Source: Actinomycetospora sp. NBRC 106375 (lineage in GTDB: Bacteria; Actinomycetota; Actinomycetes; Mycobacteriales; Pseudonocardiaceae). From it: a stretch of 64,000 bases of DNA. Each line of letters starts with the position of its first letter. The stretch's first letter is position 1. Under the pieces are notes generated by a model. The model saw nothing but the letters and a program-made list of their open reading frames with translations, was not told where the DNA came from and did no database searches. Location: positions 34,443 to 98,442 of the forward strand of contig NZ_BSTS01000024.1 in assembly GCF_030269665.1 (NCBI RefSeq), read 5' to 3'. Below, in pieces: positions 42,975 through 51,199 of the stretch. Both the position numbers and the translations under genes were made by a program.

Positions 42975-44366
42975 ATGCGCACCGGAGACCAGATCGTCCA
43001 GGACCTGCCCTGGCGCTGGGGCGTCCAAGGAAAGATCTTCCTCATCGGCGGCCTCGGCTACATGTTCGACGCCTGGGACGTCGCCCTCAACGGGTTCCTC
43101 ACCCCGCTGGTCGGCACCGAGTTCGGCCTGACGCCCGGGCAGAAGGGCCTGGTCGCGACGGCCAACCTCATCGGCATGGCCGTCGGCGCCGTCGCCTGGG
43201 GCACCGTCGCCGACCGCATCGGGCGCAAGAAGGCGTTCAGCATCACGCTGCTGGTGTTCGCGCTGTTCTCGGTGCTCGGGGCGCTGTCGCCGAGCATCGG
43301 GTGGTTCCTGCTGCTGCGGTTCCTCGCCGGGGTCGGGCTGGGCGGCTGCATCCCGGTCGACTACGCGATCGTGAGCGAGTTCTCGCCGAGGAAGCAGCGC
43401 GGCCGGGTGCTCGCCGCGATGGACGGCTGGTGGCCGATCGGGGCGACGCTCGCCGGCGTCTCGGCGACCCTGCTCGTCCCCGTCGGCGGCAACTGGCGCT
43501 GGATGCTCGTGCTGATGATCCTCCCGGCGCTGCTGCTGTTCTGGGTGCGCCGCGGGGTGCCGGAGTCGCCGCTCTACCTCTCCCGCAAGGGCCGCGAGGT
43601 CGAGGCCCGTGCCGTCATCGACGACATGGTGGCCCGCACCGGCGCCACCCCGGAGCCCTACGCCATCCCCGCCGCCGTCGCCGAGGACACCCGCGGCGGC
43701 GCCTGGGCCGCCGCCGTCGACCAGCTGCGCCGGGTCTGGGCCTTCAACCCGCGCGTCACCGGCGTCGCCTGGTCGCTGTTCATCGCGGTCATGCTCGTCT
43801 ACTACGCCGCGCTGAGCTGGATGCCCTCGATCCTCAAGGCCCAGGGCTTCGGCGAGATCGCCGCGTTCGCCTCGACCACCCTGATGAACGCGCTGGGCAT
43901 CGTCGGCGTCGCCCTGTCGGTGCTCGTGGTCGACCGCTACGGCCGCAAGCGCGTCATCGCGATCGCCGGGCCGGTCGCCGCGGCGACGCTCGTGGTGTTC
44001 TCGCTGCTGCTCGGCTCGCCCACCGCGGCCGTGATCGCGATCGGGGCGTTCGGCCTGTTCTCCCTGATCGTCATCCCGGTCATGTACGCCTATGTCTCCG
44101 AGCTCTACCCGACCGAGCTGCGCGCCTCGGGCTTCGGCTGGGCGTCGTCGTCGAGCCGCGCGCTCACCGGCTTCGCCCCGCTGCTGTTCGGCAGCGTGCT
44201 CTGGCCGGTGCTCGGGCTGCCGCTGACGTTCACGCTGCTCGGCCTGCTGGTCGTCGCCGCGGTGATCTACATGTGGGTGGGCGCCCCGGAGACCGCGGGC
44301 CGCGAGCTCGACCGGATCACGACCGACGTGCCGGACGCGCCGGCCACCGAGCGCACCCAGGTCTGA
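42975..44366 (+). CDS. MFS transporter, probable nicotinate importer
   Basis: A 463-residue, twelve-helix transporter of the NiaP/sugar-porter type: YMFDAWDVALNGFLTPLVGTEFGLTPGQKG, loop WGTVADRIGRKKAF, LLRFLAGVGLGGCIPVDYAIVSEFSPRKQRGRVLA and SELYPTELRASGFGWASSSSR. NiaP proteins carry niacin across the membrane. It sits between nicC and the molybdenum hydroxylase genes and continues to coxM with a 1-bp gap, so it is almost certainly part of the same transcript. Confidence 0.82.
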   Translation: MRTGDQIVQDLPWRWGVQGKIFLIGGLGYMFDAWDVALNGFLTPLVGTEFGLTPGQKGLVATANLIGMAVGAVAWGTVADRIGRKKAFSITLLVFALFSVLGALSPSIGWFLLLRFLAGVGLGGCIPVDYAIVSEFSPRKQRGRVLAAMDGWWPIGATLAGVSATLLVPVGGNWRWMLVLMILPALLLFWVRRGVPESPLYLSRKGREVEARAVIDDMVARTGATPEPYAIPAAVAEDTRGGAWAAAVDQLRRVWAFNPRVTGVAWSLFIAVMLVYYAALSWMPSILKAQGFGEIAAFASTTLMNALGIVGVALSVLVVDRYGRKRVIAIAGPVAAATLVVFSLLLGSPTAAVIAIGAFGLFSLIVIPVMYAYVSELYPTELRASGFGWASSSSRALTGFAPLLFGSVLWPVLGLPLTFTLLGLLVVAAVIYMWVGAPETAGRELDRITTDVPDAPATERTQV

Positions 44367-44367
44367 C

Positions 44368-45237
44368 GTGAAGCCGGCCGCGTTCACCTACCACCGCGCG
44401 CACGACGTGGCCGACGCCGTCGCGCTGCTGACCGACCTCGCCGCGGCGGGCGAGGACCCCAAGGTCATCGCGGGCGGCCAGAGCCTCATGCCGATGATGA
44501 ACTTCCGGCTCGCCCGCCCGACCGCGCTCGTCGACCTGGGCCCGCTGCGCCGGGTGCCGTCGATGACGGCGATCAGCGAGCGGGACGGCACCCTGACCCT
44601 GGGCGCCCTGGTGACGCACCACGCGGTGGAGACGGCCACCCTCTCCCCCGACTGGGCCGTCCTCTCGCGCACGATGCGCTGGGTGGGCCACCGGCCGATC
44701 CGCAGCCGCGGCACCGTCGCCGGCAGCCTCGTGCACGGCGACGCGACCGCCGAGTGGTGCCTGCTCGCGCTGCTCCTCGACGCGGTCGTCGTCGCCGAGG
44801 GCCCGGCCGGGCGCCGCGAGATCCCCGCCGGCGAGCTCTTCCACGGCTTCTACGCCACCGCCGTCGACCCCGACGAGGTCGTCGTCGAGGTCCGCTTCAC
44901 CCGGCCGTCCCCGCATGCGGCGCTGACCGAGTTCGCCCGCCGCCACGGCGACTTCGCGATCGTCGACGCGGCGGTGGCGCTCGACGTGGAGGGGTCCGCC
45001 GTGCGCGGTGGGCGCGTCGTTCTCGGCGGCGTCGCGCCGGCCCCGGTCCGGGTGCCCGAGGCCGAGGCGGCGCTCGCCGGCGAGGCCGGGGACGACCGGT
45101 GGGCCGCGGTCGCCGACGCGGCCGTCGCCGCGATCGATCCCCCCGACGACGGGGGCACCACCGCCGCCTACCGCCGGCGCCTGACCCGGACGCTGGTCAC
45201 CGACGCGTGCCGCGAGGCCGCGGGAGGGATCCCATGA
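44368..45237 (+). CDS. Molybdenum hydroxylase FAD subunit (CoxM type)
   Basis: A 289-residue FAD-binding subunit of the xanthine-dehydrogenase/CO-dehydrogenase family: FTYHRAHDVADAVALLTDLA, the FAD loop IAGGQSLMPMMNFRLARPTALVDLG and the second flavin motif RTMRWVGHRPIRSRGTVAGSLVHGDATAEW. It passes electrons from the iron-sulphur subunit to the final acceptor. It starts at GTG 44368 and overlaps the large-subunit gene by ATGA. In the proposed pathway the complex hydroxylates nicotinate at C6. Confidence 0.88.
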   Translation: MKPAAFTYHRAHDVADAVALLTDLAAAGEDPKVIAGGQSLMPMMNFRLARPTALVDLGPLRRVPSMTAISERDGTLTLGALVTHHAVETATLSPDWAVLSRTMRWVGHRPIRSRGTVAGSLVHGDATAEWCLLALLLDAVVVAEGPAGRREIPAGELFHGFYATAVDPDEVVVEVRFTRPSPHAALTEFARRHGDFAIVDAAVALDVEGSAVRGGRVVLGGVAPAPVRVPEAEAALAGEAGDDRWAAVADAAVAAIDPPDDGGTTAAYRRRLTRTLVTDACREAAGGIP

Positions 45238-47657
45238 CCGCGACGGAGCTGCCGGCCGAGGTGGCCGGGCCCCGCTTCGAGGGACGGCGCGGCCGCTGGG
45301 TCGGCGCGTCCGTGCCCCGCCACGAGGACCCGCGCCTGCTCACCGGCCGCGGGCGCTTCGTCGACGACATCACCCTGCCCGGGATGCTGCACGCGGGCTT
45401 CGTGCGCGCGACGGTCGCGCACGGGCACCTCACCGGCGTCGACCTGACCGCGACCCGCGCTGTCTCCGGCGTCGTCGCGGCCTTCGACGCGGGCGACCTC
45501 GCCCTCGGCGACGTCGTCGCGCTGCTCGACCGGCCCGCCGAGGAGTTCACGCCGACCGCGATGCCCGTGCTCGCGAAGGACAAGGTCCGGTTCGTCGGCG
45601 AGCCGGTGGCGATCGTGATCGCCCGCGACCCGTACGCGGTCGAGGACGGCATCGAGGCCGCGGTCGTCGCCTGCGATCCGCTCGCGGCCGTGGTGGACGA
45701 GCCGTCGGCGTTGGCGGCCGCGACCACGGTGCACGACGGGGCCCCGGACAACGTCCTGCTCGACGTGTCGATGTTCGACACGCCGGGGGTGGACGAGGGG
45801 TTCGCCGAGGCGGCGGGAGACGGACCGGAGGGGAGCTCGACCCGGGGAGGCTGCGTCGTCGAGGTCACCACGCGCAGCGGCCGGCAGAACGCGCTGCCGT
45901 TGGAGACCCGGGGCGCGGTGGCGTCGTGGGACGCGCGGGACGACCAGCTGCTGGTGCAGACCTGCACCCAGGTGCCGCACCAGGTGCGCACGATGGTCGC
46001 GCGCTGCCTCGGCGTCCCCGAGCGCACCGTGCGCGTCACCGTCCCGGACATGGGCGGCGGCTTCGGCCAGAAGTGCGTGGTCGGGCGCGAGGAGATCGCG
46101 GTCGCGGCCGTCGCCCGGCGCCTGCACCGCCCCGTGAAGTGGATCGAGGACCGGCGCGAGGCGCTCACCGCCGGGTTCCTCGCCCGCGAGCAGCACTACG
46201 ACACGCGCGCGGCGTTCGACGCCGACGGCCGCATCACCGCGCTCGCCGTCGACGTCGTCTGCGACATGGGCGCGTACTCCTGCTACCCCTTCACCGCCGG
46301 CATCGAGCCGCTGATGGCGTCGGCGGAGATGCCGAGCGTCTACCGGGTGCCCGCCTACCGCGTGCGCGGCCGGGCGATCACCACGAACAAGGCGCCCACC
46401 GCGCCCTACCGGGGCGTGAGCCGGCCGCAGTACGTCACGGCGATCGAGCGGGTGATGGAGAAGGCAGCGCGCGCGCTCGACCTGGACCCGGTCGAGCTCC
46501 GGCGCCGCAACGTCATCACCGAGTTCCCGTACACCGGCGTCAACGCCGTCACCTACGACCCCGGGACGTACCGCGAGTCGCTCGACCTCGCCGAGGAGAC
46601 CCTGCGGTCCGAGGGCTGGTTCGGCGCGCGCGACGGCGGGGACCGGCACCTCGGGATCGGCTTCTGCTGCTTCTCCGAGCGCACGGGCTACGGGTCCGAG
46701 GCGTTCGCGAAGCGGCGGATGACCGTCGTCCCCGGCTTCGATCTCTCCGAGATCCGGATGGACACCACCGGGGCGGTCGTCGTCACCAGCGGGACGATGA
46801 ACCACGGCCAGTCGCACGAGACGACGTTCGCGCAGATCGTGGCCGACCGGCTCGGCATCGACGTCGCCCGCGTGAAGCTGCGCCAGGGCGACACCGAGCG
46901 GATCGCCTACGGGTGGGGCACGTTCGCGTCGCGGTCGGTGACGATCGGCGGCTCGGCGGTCGCGCTGGCCTCGGAGCGGCTCGGCGAGCTGCTGTGCCGG
47001 ATCGCCGCGCACCTGCTCGAGACCCGGCCGGAGAACGTCGCGATGGACGGTTCCGGCGGCGTGATCGTGGTGGACGACCCGGCACGACGGCTGTCCTACG
47101 AGGACATCGCCGACGTCGCCTACCTGCGCAGCCACCTGCTGCCCAAGGACGTCGAGCCGACCCTGACCGCGACGGCGAGCTTCGACGTCCCCGGCGACGG
47201 CACCTTCTCGAACGCGACGCACGCCGTCGTCGTCGAGGTCGACCCGGGCACCGGGCAGGTCCGCATCCTGCGCTACGTGTGCGTGGAGGACTGCGGCGTG
47301 GTGATCCATCCGCAGGTCGTCGACGGGCAGTGCCGCGGCGGGATCGCCCAGGGCATCGCGGGGGCGCTGTTCGAGGAGGTCACCTACGACGAGCACGGCG
47401 AGCCGTCGGCGGCGTCGTTCATCGACTACCTCGTGCCGACAGCGACGGAGATCCCCGACGTGTCGATCACCCACCTCGAGACGCCCTGCGCGTTCACCGA
47501 GAACGGGGCCAAGGGCGCCGGCGAGGGCGGCACGATCGGCGCGCCCGCCGCGGTGCTGAACGCCGTCAACGACGCGCTGCGCCACACCGGCGTCGAGCTC
47601 GACACGACACCGATCCACCCGGCCACGGTGCTGGACGCGCTGGAGGGCACGCCGTGA
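45234..47657 (+). CDS. Molybdenum hydroxylase large (molybdopterin) subunit (CoxL type)
   Basis: An 807-residue catalytic subunit. VGASVPRHEDPRLLTGRGRFVDDI opens the family; QTCTQVPHQVRTMVARCLGVPE and MGGGFGQKCVVGREE bind the molybdopterin; the active-site loop reads PYRGVSRPQ (391-398) instead of AYRCSFR of form I CO dehydrogenase, and the base catalyst is E764 in KGAGEGGTIGA. So it is a hydroxylase of organic ring compounds, not a CO dehydrogenase. Proposed reaction: nicotinate + H2O to 6-hydroxynicotinate, done in Pseudomonas by the differently built NicAB. ATGA overlap with coxM and GTGA overlap with coxS. Confidence 0.88.
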   Translation: MTATELPAEVAGPRFEGRRGRWVGASVPRHEDPRLLTGRGRFVDDITLPGMLHAGFVRATVAHGHLTGVDLTATRAVSGVVAAFDAGDLALGDVVALLDRPAEEFTPTAMPVLAKDKVRFVGEPVAIVIARDPYAVEDGIEAAVVACDPLAAVVDEPSALAAATTVHDGAPDNVLLDVSMFDTPGVDEGFAEAAGDGPEGSSTRGGCVVEVTTRSGRQNALPLETRGAVASWDARDDQLLVQTCTQVPHQVRTMVARCLGVPERTVRVTVPDMGGGFGQKCVVGREEIAVAAVARRLHRPVKWIEDRREALTAGFLAREQHYDTRAAFDADGRITALAVDVVCDMGAYSCYPFTAGIEPLMASAEMPSVYRVPAYRVRGRAITTNKAPTAPYRGVSRPQYVTAIERVMEKAARALDLDPVELRRRNVITEFPYTGVNAVTYDPGTYRESLDLAEETLRSEGWFGARDGGDRHLGIGFCCFSERTGYGSEAFAKRRMTVVPGFDLSEIRMDTTGAVVVTSGTMNHGQSHETTFAQIVADRLGIDVARVKLRQGDTERIAYGWGTFASRSVTIGGSAVALASERLGELLCRIAAHLLETRPENVAMDGSGGVIVVDDPARRLSYEDIADVAYLRSHLLPKDVEPTLTATASFDVPGDGTFSNATHAVVVEVDPGTGQVRILRYVCVEDCGVVIHPQVVDGQCRGGIAQGIAGALFEEVTYDEHGEPSAASFIDYLVPTATEIPDVSITHLETPCAFTENGAKGAGEGGTIGAPAAVLNAVNDALRHTGVELDTTPIHPATVLDALEGTP

Positions 47658-48139
47658 ACGACCCGCACCTGCTGACGCTGCACGTCAACGGCACCGAGCA
47701 CGAGGTGGTCGTCGAGCCGCGCCGGACGCTCGCCGACGTCCTGCGCCACGACCTCCACCTCACCGGCACCCACGTGGGCTGCGAGCACGGGGTGTGCGGC
47801 GCGTGCACCGCGCACCTCGACCACGCCCCGGTCCGCGCGTGCCTGGTGTTCGCCGTCCAGGCCGAGGGCGCCGACGTGCGCACCGTCGAGTCCCTCGACC
47901 ACGACGGCGAGCTGTCGGACCTGCAGCAGGCGTTCACCGACCACCACGCCCTGCAGTGCGGCTTCTGCACGCCCGGCTTCCTCATGCTCGCCGAGGGCGT
48001 GCTCGCGGAGTCGCCGGACGCCTCGCGCGAGGAGCTCCGCGAGGCCCTCTCGGCGAACCTCTGCCGCTGCACCGGCTACCAGACGATCGTCGACGCGGTG
48101 TGCGCGACGGCCGCGTCCCGACGGGAGAAGATCTCGTGA
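47654..48139 (+). CDS. Molybdenum hydroxylase [2Fe-2S] subunit (CoxS type)
   Basis: A 161-residue subunit with two [2Fe-2S] clusters. The plant-ferredoxin cluster uses C43, C48, C51 and C63 (CEHGVCGAC); the second uses C102, C105, C137 and C139 (CGFC and CRC). Length and order match CoxS/NdhS/QorS. It is translationally coupled on both sides (4-bp overlaps), consistent with a fixed L-M-S complex. Confidence 0.92.
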   Translation: MNDPHLLTLHVNGTEHEVVVEPRRTLADVLRHDLHLTGTHVGCEHGVCGACTAHLDHAPVRACLVFAVQAEGADVRTVESLDHDGELSDLQQAFTDHHALQCGFCTPGFLMLAEGVLAESPDASREELREALSANLCRCTGYQTIVDAVCATAASRREKIS

Positions 48140-48825
48140 TCCTGGACAACCACCTCGCCGTCGCCGCTCCCCCGGACGACGTGTTCGCGCTGCTCAACGA
48201 CGTGGAACGGGTGGCGGGCTGCCTCCCGGGCGCGGCGCTCGAGGGCCGCGACGGCGAGGCGTACCGGGGCCGCGTGAAGGTCAAGGTCGGCCCGATCAGC
48301 GCCGCGTACGCGGGCACGCTGCGGTTCACCGACGTCGTGCCGGACGAGCGCACCCTGCGCCTGTCCGCCCGCGCCAGCGACGCCCACGGCGCCGGCGACG
48401 CGGAGGCCGACGTCGTCCTCTCGGTCGCCGAGGCCGACGGCGGCTCGCGCCTCGACCTGCATACCGACCTGCTGATCCGAGGGAAGATCGCGCAGTTCGG
48501 GAAGGGCGCGATCACGACGGTCTCGAGCCGCCTGCTCGACCAGTTCGCCCGCAACCTCGCCGGCGAGCTGGCGGGCGGAAGTACCGGCACCTCCGGTGCG
48601 AGCAATGCGGCTTTCCTGGCGTCTGACACCAGGATCGCCACATCGTCGGTGCGCGACACGCCGAGCGAGGACTCGCTCGACGGCCTCGCCATGCTGCTGC
48701 CGCCTCACCCCGGGCGCTGGGCCGCGCTGGTGGGCGCCGCAGCGTTCGGCGTCGTCCAGGGCTATCTGCTCGGCCGGTTGAAGGGCCAGAAGACACTGAT
48801 CGAGGAGCTGCGACGTGACCGCTGA
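48136..48825 (+). CDS. CoxG-like SRPBCC protein with C-terminal membrane anchor and a repeat-derived insert
   Basis: A 229-residue protein. Residues 1-145 form the SRPBCC fold of CoxG (ILDNHLAVAAPPDDVFALLNDVERVAGCLPGA, VKVKVGPISAAYAGTLRF), then a linker, a membrane helix at about 194-215 (RWAALVGAAAFGVVQGYLLGRL) and a short basic tail. CoxG recruits CO dehydrogenase and related molybdenum hydroxylases to the membrane for delivery of electrons to quinones. Residues about 155-176 (SNAAFLASDTRIATSS and neighbours) are encoded by a copy of dispersed repeat R, in frame between the fold and the anchor. 4-bp overlap with coxS; 11-bp overlap with nicF. Confidence 0.85.
   Translation: MILDNHLAVAAPPDDVFALLNDVERVAGCLPGAALEGRDGEAYRGRVKVKVGPISAAYAGTLRFTDVVPDERTLRLSARASDAHGAGDAEADVVLSVAEADGGSRLDLHTDLLIRGKIAQFGKGAITTVSSRLLDQFARNLAGELAGGSTGTSGASNAAFLASDTRIATSSVRDTPSEDSLDGLAMLLPPHPGRWAALVGAAAFGVVQGYLLGRLKGQKTLIEELRRDR
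48599..48661 (+). repeat. Dispersed repeat R, copy inside coxG
   Basis: 63 bp matching 20546-20609 with three substitutions and a 3-4 base difference. It reads through in frame in coxG without a stop codon. Confidence 0.85.
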
Positions 48826-49483
48826 GGGACTGCACGGCGAGGCGACCGACGCCGTCTACGACCGCGCCGGCTTCGGAGCCCGTGTCCCGCGAGGCCCGAG
48901 GCCGGCGCTGATCGTCGTCGACCTGACCCGCGGCTTCACCGAGCCCGGCTTCGACCTCGGCGCCGACCTGACCGCCGAGGTCGCCGCCACCGCGCAGCTC
49001 GTCGAGGTCGCCCACCGCCGCGACGTGCCGGTGATCGCCACCGTCGTCTCCTTCACCCCCGCCGAGGCCGACGGCGACGCGATCGCCTGGCTGCGCAAGG
49101 CCCCAGGCGTGCGCGCGCTGCGCGAGGGCAGCGACGCCGTCGCCCTCGACGCGCGGCTGGGGCTCGCGCCCGACGACCACGTCCTCACCAAGAAGGGCGC
49201 CTCGGCGTTCCACGGCTCGTCGCTGGCCGCGCTGCTCGCCGGCCTGCACGTCGACACCGCCGTGGTCTGCGGCGCCACGACCTCGGGCTGCGTGCGCGCC
49301 ACGGCCGTCGACGCCGTCCAGTGCGGTTTCGACACGCTCGTGGTCGCCGAGGCGTGCGGCGACCGCGCGCAGGGCCCCCACGACGCCGCGCTGTTCGACC
49401 TGCAGGCCAAGTACGCCGACGTCGTCGCCCTCGACGACGCCGTGTCCTACCTCGACGACCCGTTCCGGAAGGCCGACGCGTGA
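48815..49483 (+). CDS. nicF: Maleamate amidohydrolase-like isochorismatase-family enzyme
   Basis: A 222-residue cysteine hydrolase of the isochorismatase fold. The triad is D36 (ALIVVDLTRGF), K126 or K127 (HVLTKKGASAF) and C159 (GATTSGCVRAT). NicF hydrolyses maleamate to maleate and ammonia, the fifth step of the nicotinate pathway; relatives act on N-carbamoylsarcosine or nicotinamide, so the assignment depends on the flanking nicD, nicE and nicX genes. It starts at GTG 48815 and overlaps the nicD start. Confidence 0.8.
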   Translation: MTAEGLHGEATDAVYDRAGFGARVPRGPRPALIVVDLTRGFTEPGFDLGADLTAEVAATAQLVEVAHRRDVPVIATVVSFTPAEADGDAIAWLRKAPGVRALREGSDAVALDARLGLAPDDHVLTKKGASAFHGSSLAALLAGLHVDTAVVCGATTSGCVRATAVDAVQCGFDTLVVAEACGDRAQGPHDAALFDLQAKYADVVALDDAVSYLDDPFRKADA

Positions 49484-50334
49484 CCGAGTCCGCCAGCCAC
49501 CGTATCCTGACCCAGCCGGCTCTCGCGGACCTCGCCGACATCCCGGCGGACAGCCGCTGGGTGCGCTCCCGCGGCCCGCTCCTGCACCTGCTCGACTACG
49601 GGGTGCAGGGCAGGCCACCCCTCGTGGTGGTCCCCGGGATCACGAGCCCGGCGATCAGCATGGACTTCGTCGTGCGGGGTCTCACCGACCTGGTGCACCC
49701 GATCGTCCTCGACGTCCGCGGCCGAGGGCTGTCGGACAACGGGGACGCCTACGACCTCGACACCTACGCCCGCGATGTCGAGGCCGTCGTGCGCGGGCTG
49801 CGCCTGCAGCGCCCGATCCTGCTCGGCCACTCGATGGGCGCGCGCATCGTGGCGACGGTCGCCGCGGCCGGACGGGTCAACCTCGGCGGCACTGTGCTCG
49901 TGGACCCGCCCATGAGCGGCCCGGACCGCGACCCGTACCCGACGACGCTCGAGGCGTTCCTCGGCCAGCTCGACCAGGCCCGACGGGGCACGGACGCCGA
50001 CGAGGTCGCGGCGTCCTGGCCACGCTGGCCGCGCCGCGAGCAGGAGCTGCGCGCCCGGTGGTTGGGCTCGATCTCCCGCGACGCGGTCGTCGCCACCCAC
50101 GCGGGCTTCGAGGCCGAAGACTTCTTCGCGACCTGGCCCTCCGTCCCCGCTCCCACGGTGCTGATCCACGGCGGCGACAGCCCGGTCGTCACCGCGGCCG
50201 GCGCCGAGGAGGCGGCGAAGGCGAACCCGGAGGCGTCGATCGTGGAGGTGCCGGGCACCGGGCACATGGTGTTCTGGGACGACCCGGCCGCCGCGCTCGC
50301 GACGACCCGCGAGGCCCTGCGCTCGCTGCTCTGA
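49480..50334 (+). CDS. nicD: N-formylmaleamate deformylase-like alpha/beta hydrolase
   Basis: A 284-residue alpha/beta hydrolase: VVVPGITSPAISMDFVVRGL with the oxyanion region, nucleophile S118 in LLGHSMGARI, an Asp in LIHGGDSPVV and the catalytic His in GTGHMVFWDDP. NicD removes formate from N-formylmaleamate in the aerobic nicotinate pathway. Its start overlaps the nicF stop (GTGA), and it is the last gene of the long operon; a strong hairpin follows. Confidence 0.8.
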   Translation: MTESASHRILTQPALADLADIPADSRWVRSRGPLLHLLDYGVQGRPPLVVVPGITSPAISMDFVVRGLTDLVHPIVLDVRGRGLSDNGDAYDLDTYARDVEAVVRGLRLQRPILLGHSMGARIVATVAAAGRVNLGGTVLVDPPMSGPDRDPYPTTLEAFLGQLDQARRGTDADEVAASWPRWPRREQELRARWLGSISRDAVVATHAGFEAEDFFATWPSVPAPTVLIHGGDSPVVTAAGAEEAAKANPEASIVEVPGTGHMVFWDDPAAALATTREALRSLL

Positions 50335-50363
50335 GGCCCTTTGAGGCACGGACCACAAGTGAT

Positions 50364-50406
50364 CGAAGTACCGATACGGACGCTGAGCGTCCGCGAGGGC
50401 ACTTCG
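50364..50406. terminator. Bidirectional terminator between nicD and nicE
   Basis: CGGACGC-TGA-GCGTCCG (50377-50393) is a perfect 7-bp stem with a 3-nt loop, enclosed by CGAAGT and ACTTCG outer arms, in the 82-bp gap between convergent operons. Confidence 0.75.
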
Positions 50407-50416
50407 CTGACAACCC

Positions 50417-51199
50417 TCAGGCGGCGCGGGTGACGTCGCCCGGGTCGGCGACGGTGCCGGAGAGCAGCGCGCCGGCGTCGGGGACGCGGGTCTCCAGCCC
50501 GAGCGACGACAGGATCCGGAACGTCGTCGCCGTGGCCGCGGAGAGCACCGGGATCCCGACCTCGTCCTGCACCGCCTGGACCACCGGCAGCGACGGCATC
50601 TGCACGCACGCCGAGAGCACGAGGGCGTCGGCGCCGGAGAGGTCGAGCTTCGTGTAGTGCTCCCGCAGGTCGGAGGGGTCCAGGCGGGCGACGGCGAGGT
50701 TGTCGGGCACCTCGAGCGACAGCGAGTCGACGACCTCGACGCCCGCGTCCTCCAGGTACGCCACGACCGCCTGCGTCAGCGGCTTCATGTACGGCGTCAC
50801 GATCGCGACGCGCTTCGCCCCCAGCGCCGCGATCCCCGAGATCAGCGCGCCGGCACTCGAGACGACGGGAGCGGACGAGCCCTCCGCCCGCAGCGCCGCG
50901 GTGATGTCGTCCTCGGCGGTGCAGTGGAATCCCGGCCCCTGCGCCATGATCGCGACCAGGCACGCCGTCGCGACGACGTCGGGCCGGGCGTCGGCGAGCT
51001 CGGTGGCCGCGCGGGTGGCCTGGGCGTTCATGGCCTGGAGCTGCTCGGGCGTCACGTGCTGCATGCGCGCCCGGGCGGCGTGGAAGACGAACCGGTCGGA
51101 CGGGATCGCCCGCTCGCGCGCGGCGAGCATCCGCGGCAGCTCGGTCTCCATCGTGAGGTTGGAGCTCGGGACGATCATCCCGATGTGGTGGTCGGTCAT
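50417..51199 (-). CDS. nicE: Maleate cis-trans isomerase
   Basis: A 260-residue Asp/Glu-racemase-superfamily enzyme that converts maleate to fumarate. It starts MTDHHIGMIVPSSNLTMETELPRML, as maleate isomerases do, and has the two catalytic cysteines at C80 (VVATACLVAIM) and C198 (LVLSACVQMPS), matching Cys82 and about Cys200 of P. putida NicE. It is coupled to nicX by a 4-bp overlap (ATGA). It delivers carbon to the TCA cycle. Confidence 0.9.
   Translation of the reverse strand: MTDHHIGMIVPSSNLTMETELPRMLAARERAIPSDRFVFHAARARMQHVTPEQLQAMNAQATRAATELADARPDVVATACLVAIMAQGPGFHCTAEDDITAALRAEGSSAPVVSSAGALISGIAALGAKRVAIVTPYMKPLTQAVVAYLEDAGVEVVDSLSLEVPDNLAVARLDPSDLREHYTKLDLSGADALVLSACVQMPSLPVVQAVQDEVGIPVLSAATATTFRILSSLGLETRVPDAGALLSGTVADPGDVTRAA

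Noticed and set aside
45168..47618. 816-codon open frame opposite coxL
   Set aside because: Shadow of the molybdopterin subunit; composition is typical of antisense GC-rich frames.
45234..48139. CO dehydrogenase interpretation of the Cox-like genes
   Set aside because: The large subunit has PYRGVSRP instead of the form I AYRCSFR loop, and the neighbours are pyridine-degradation enzymes.
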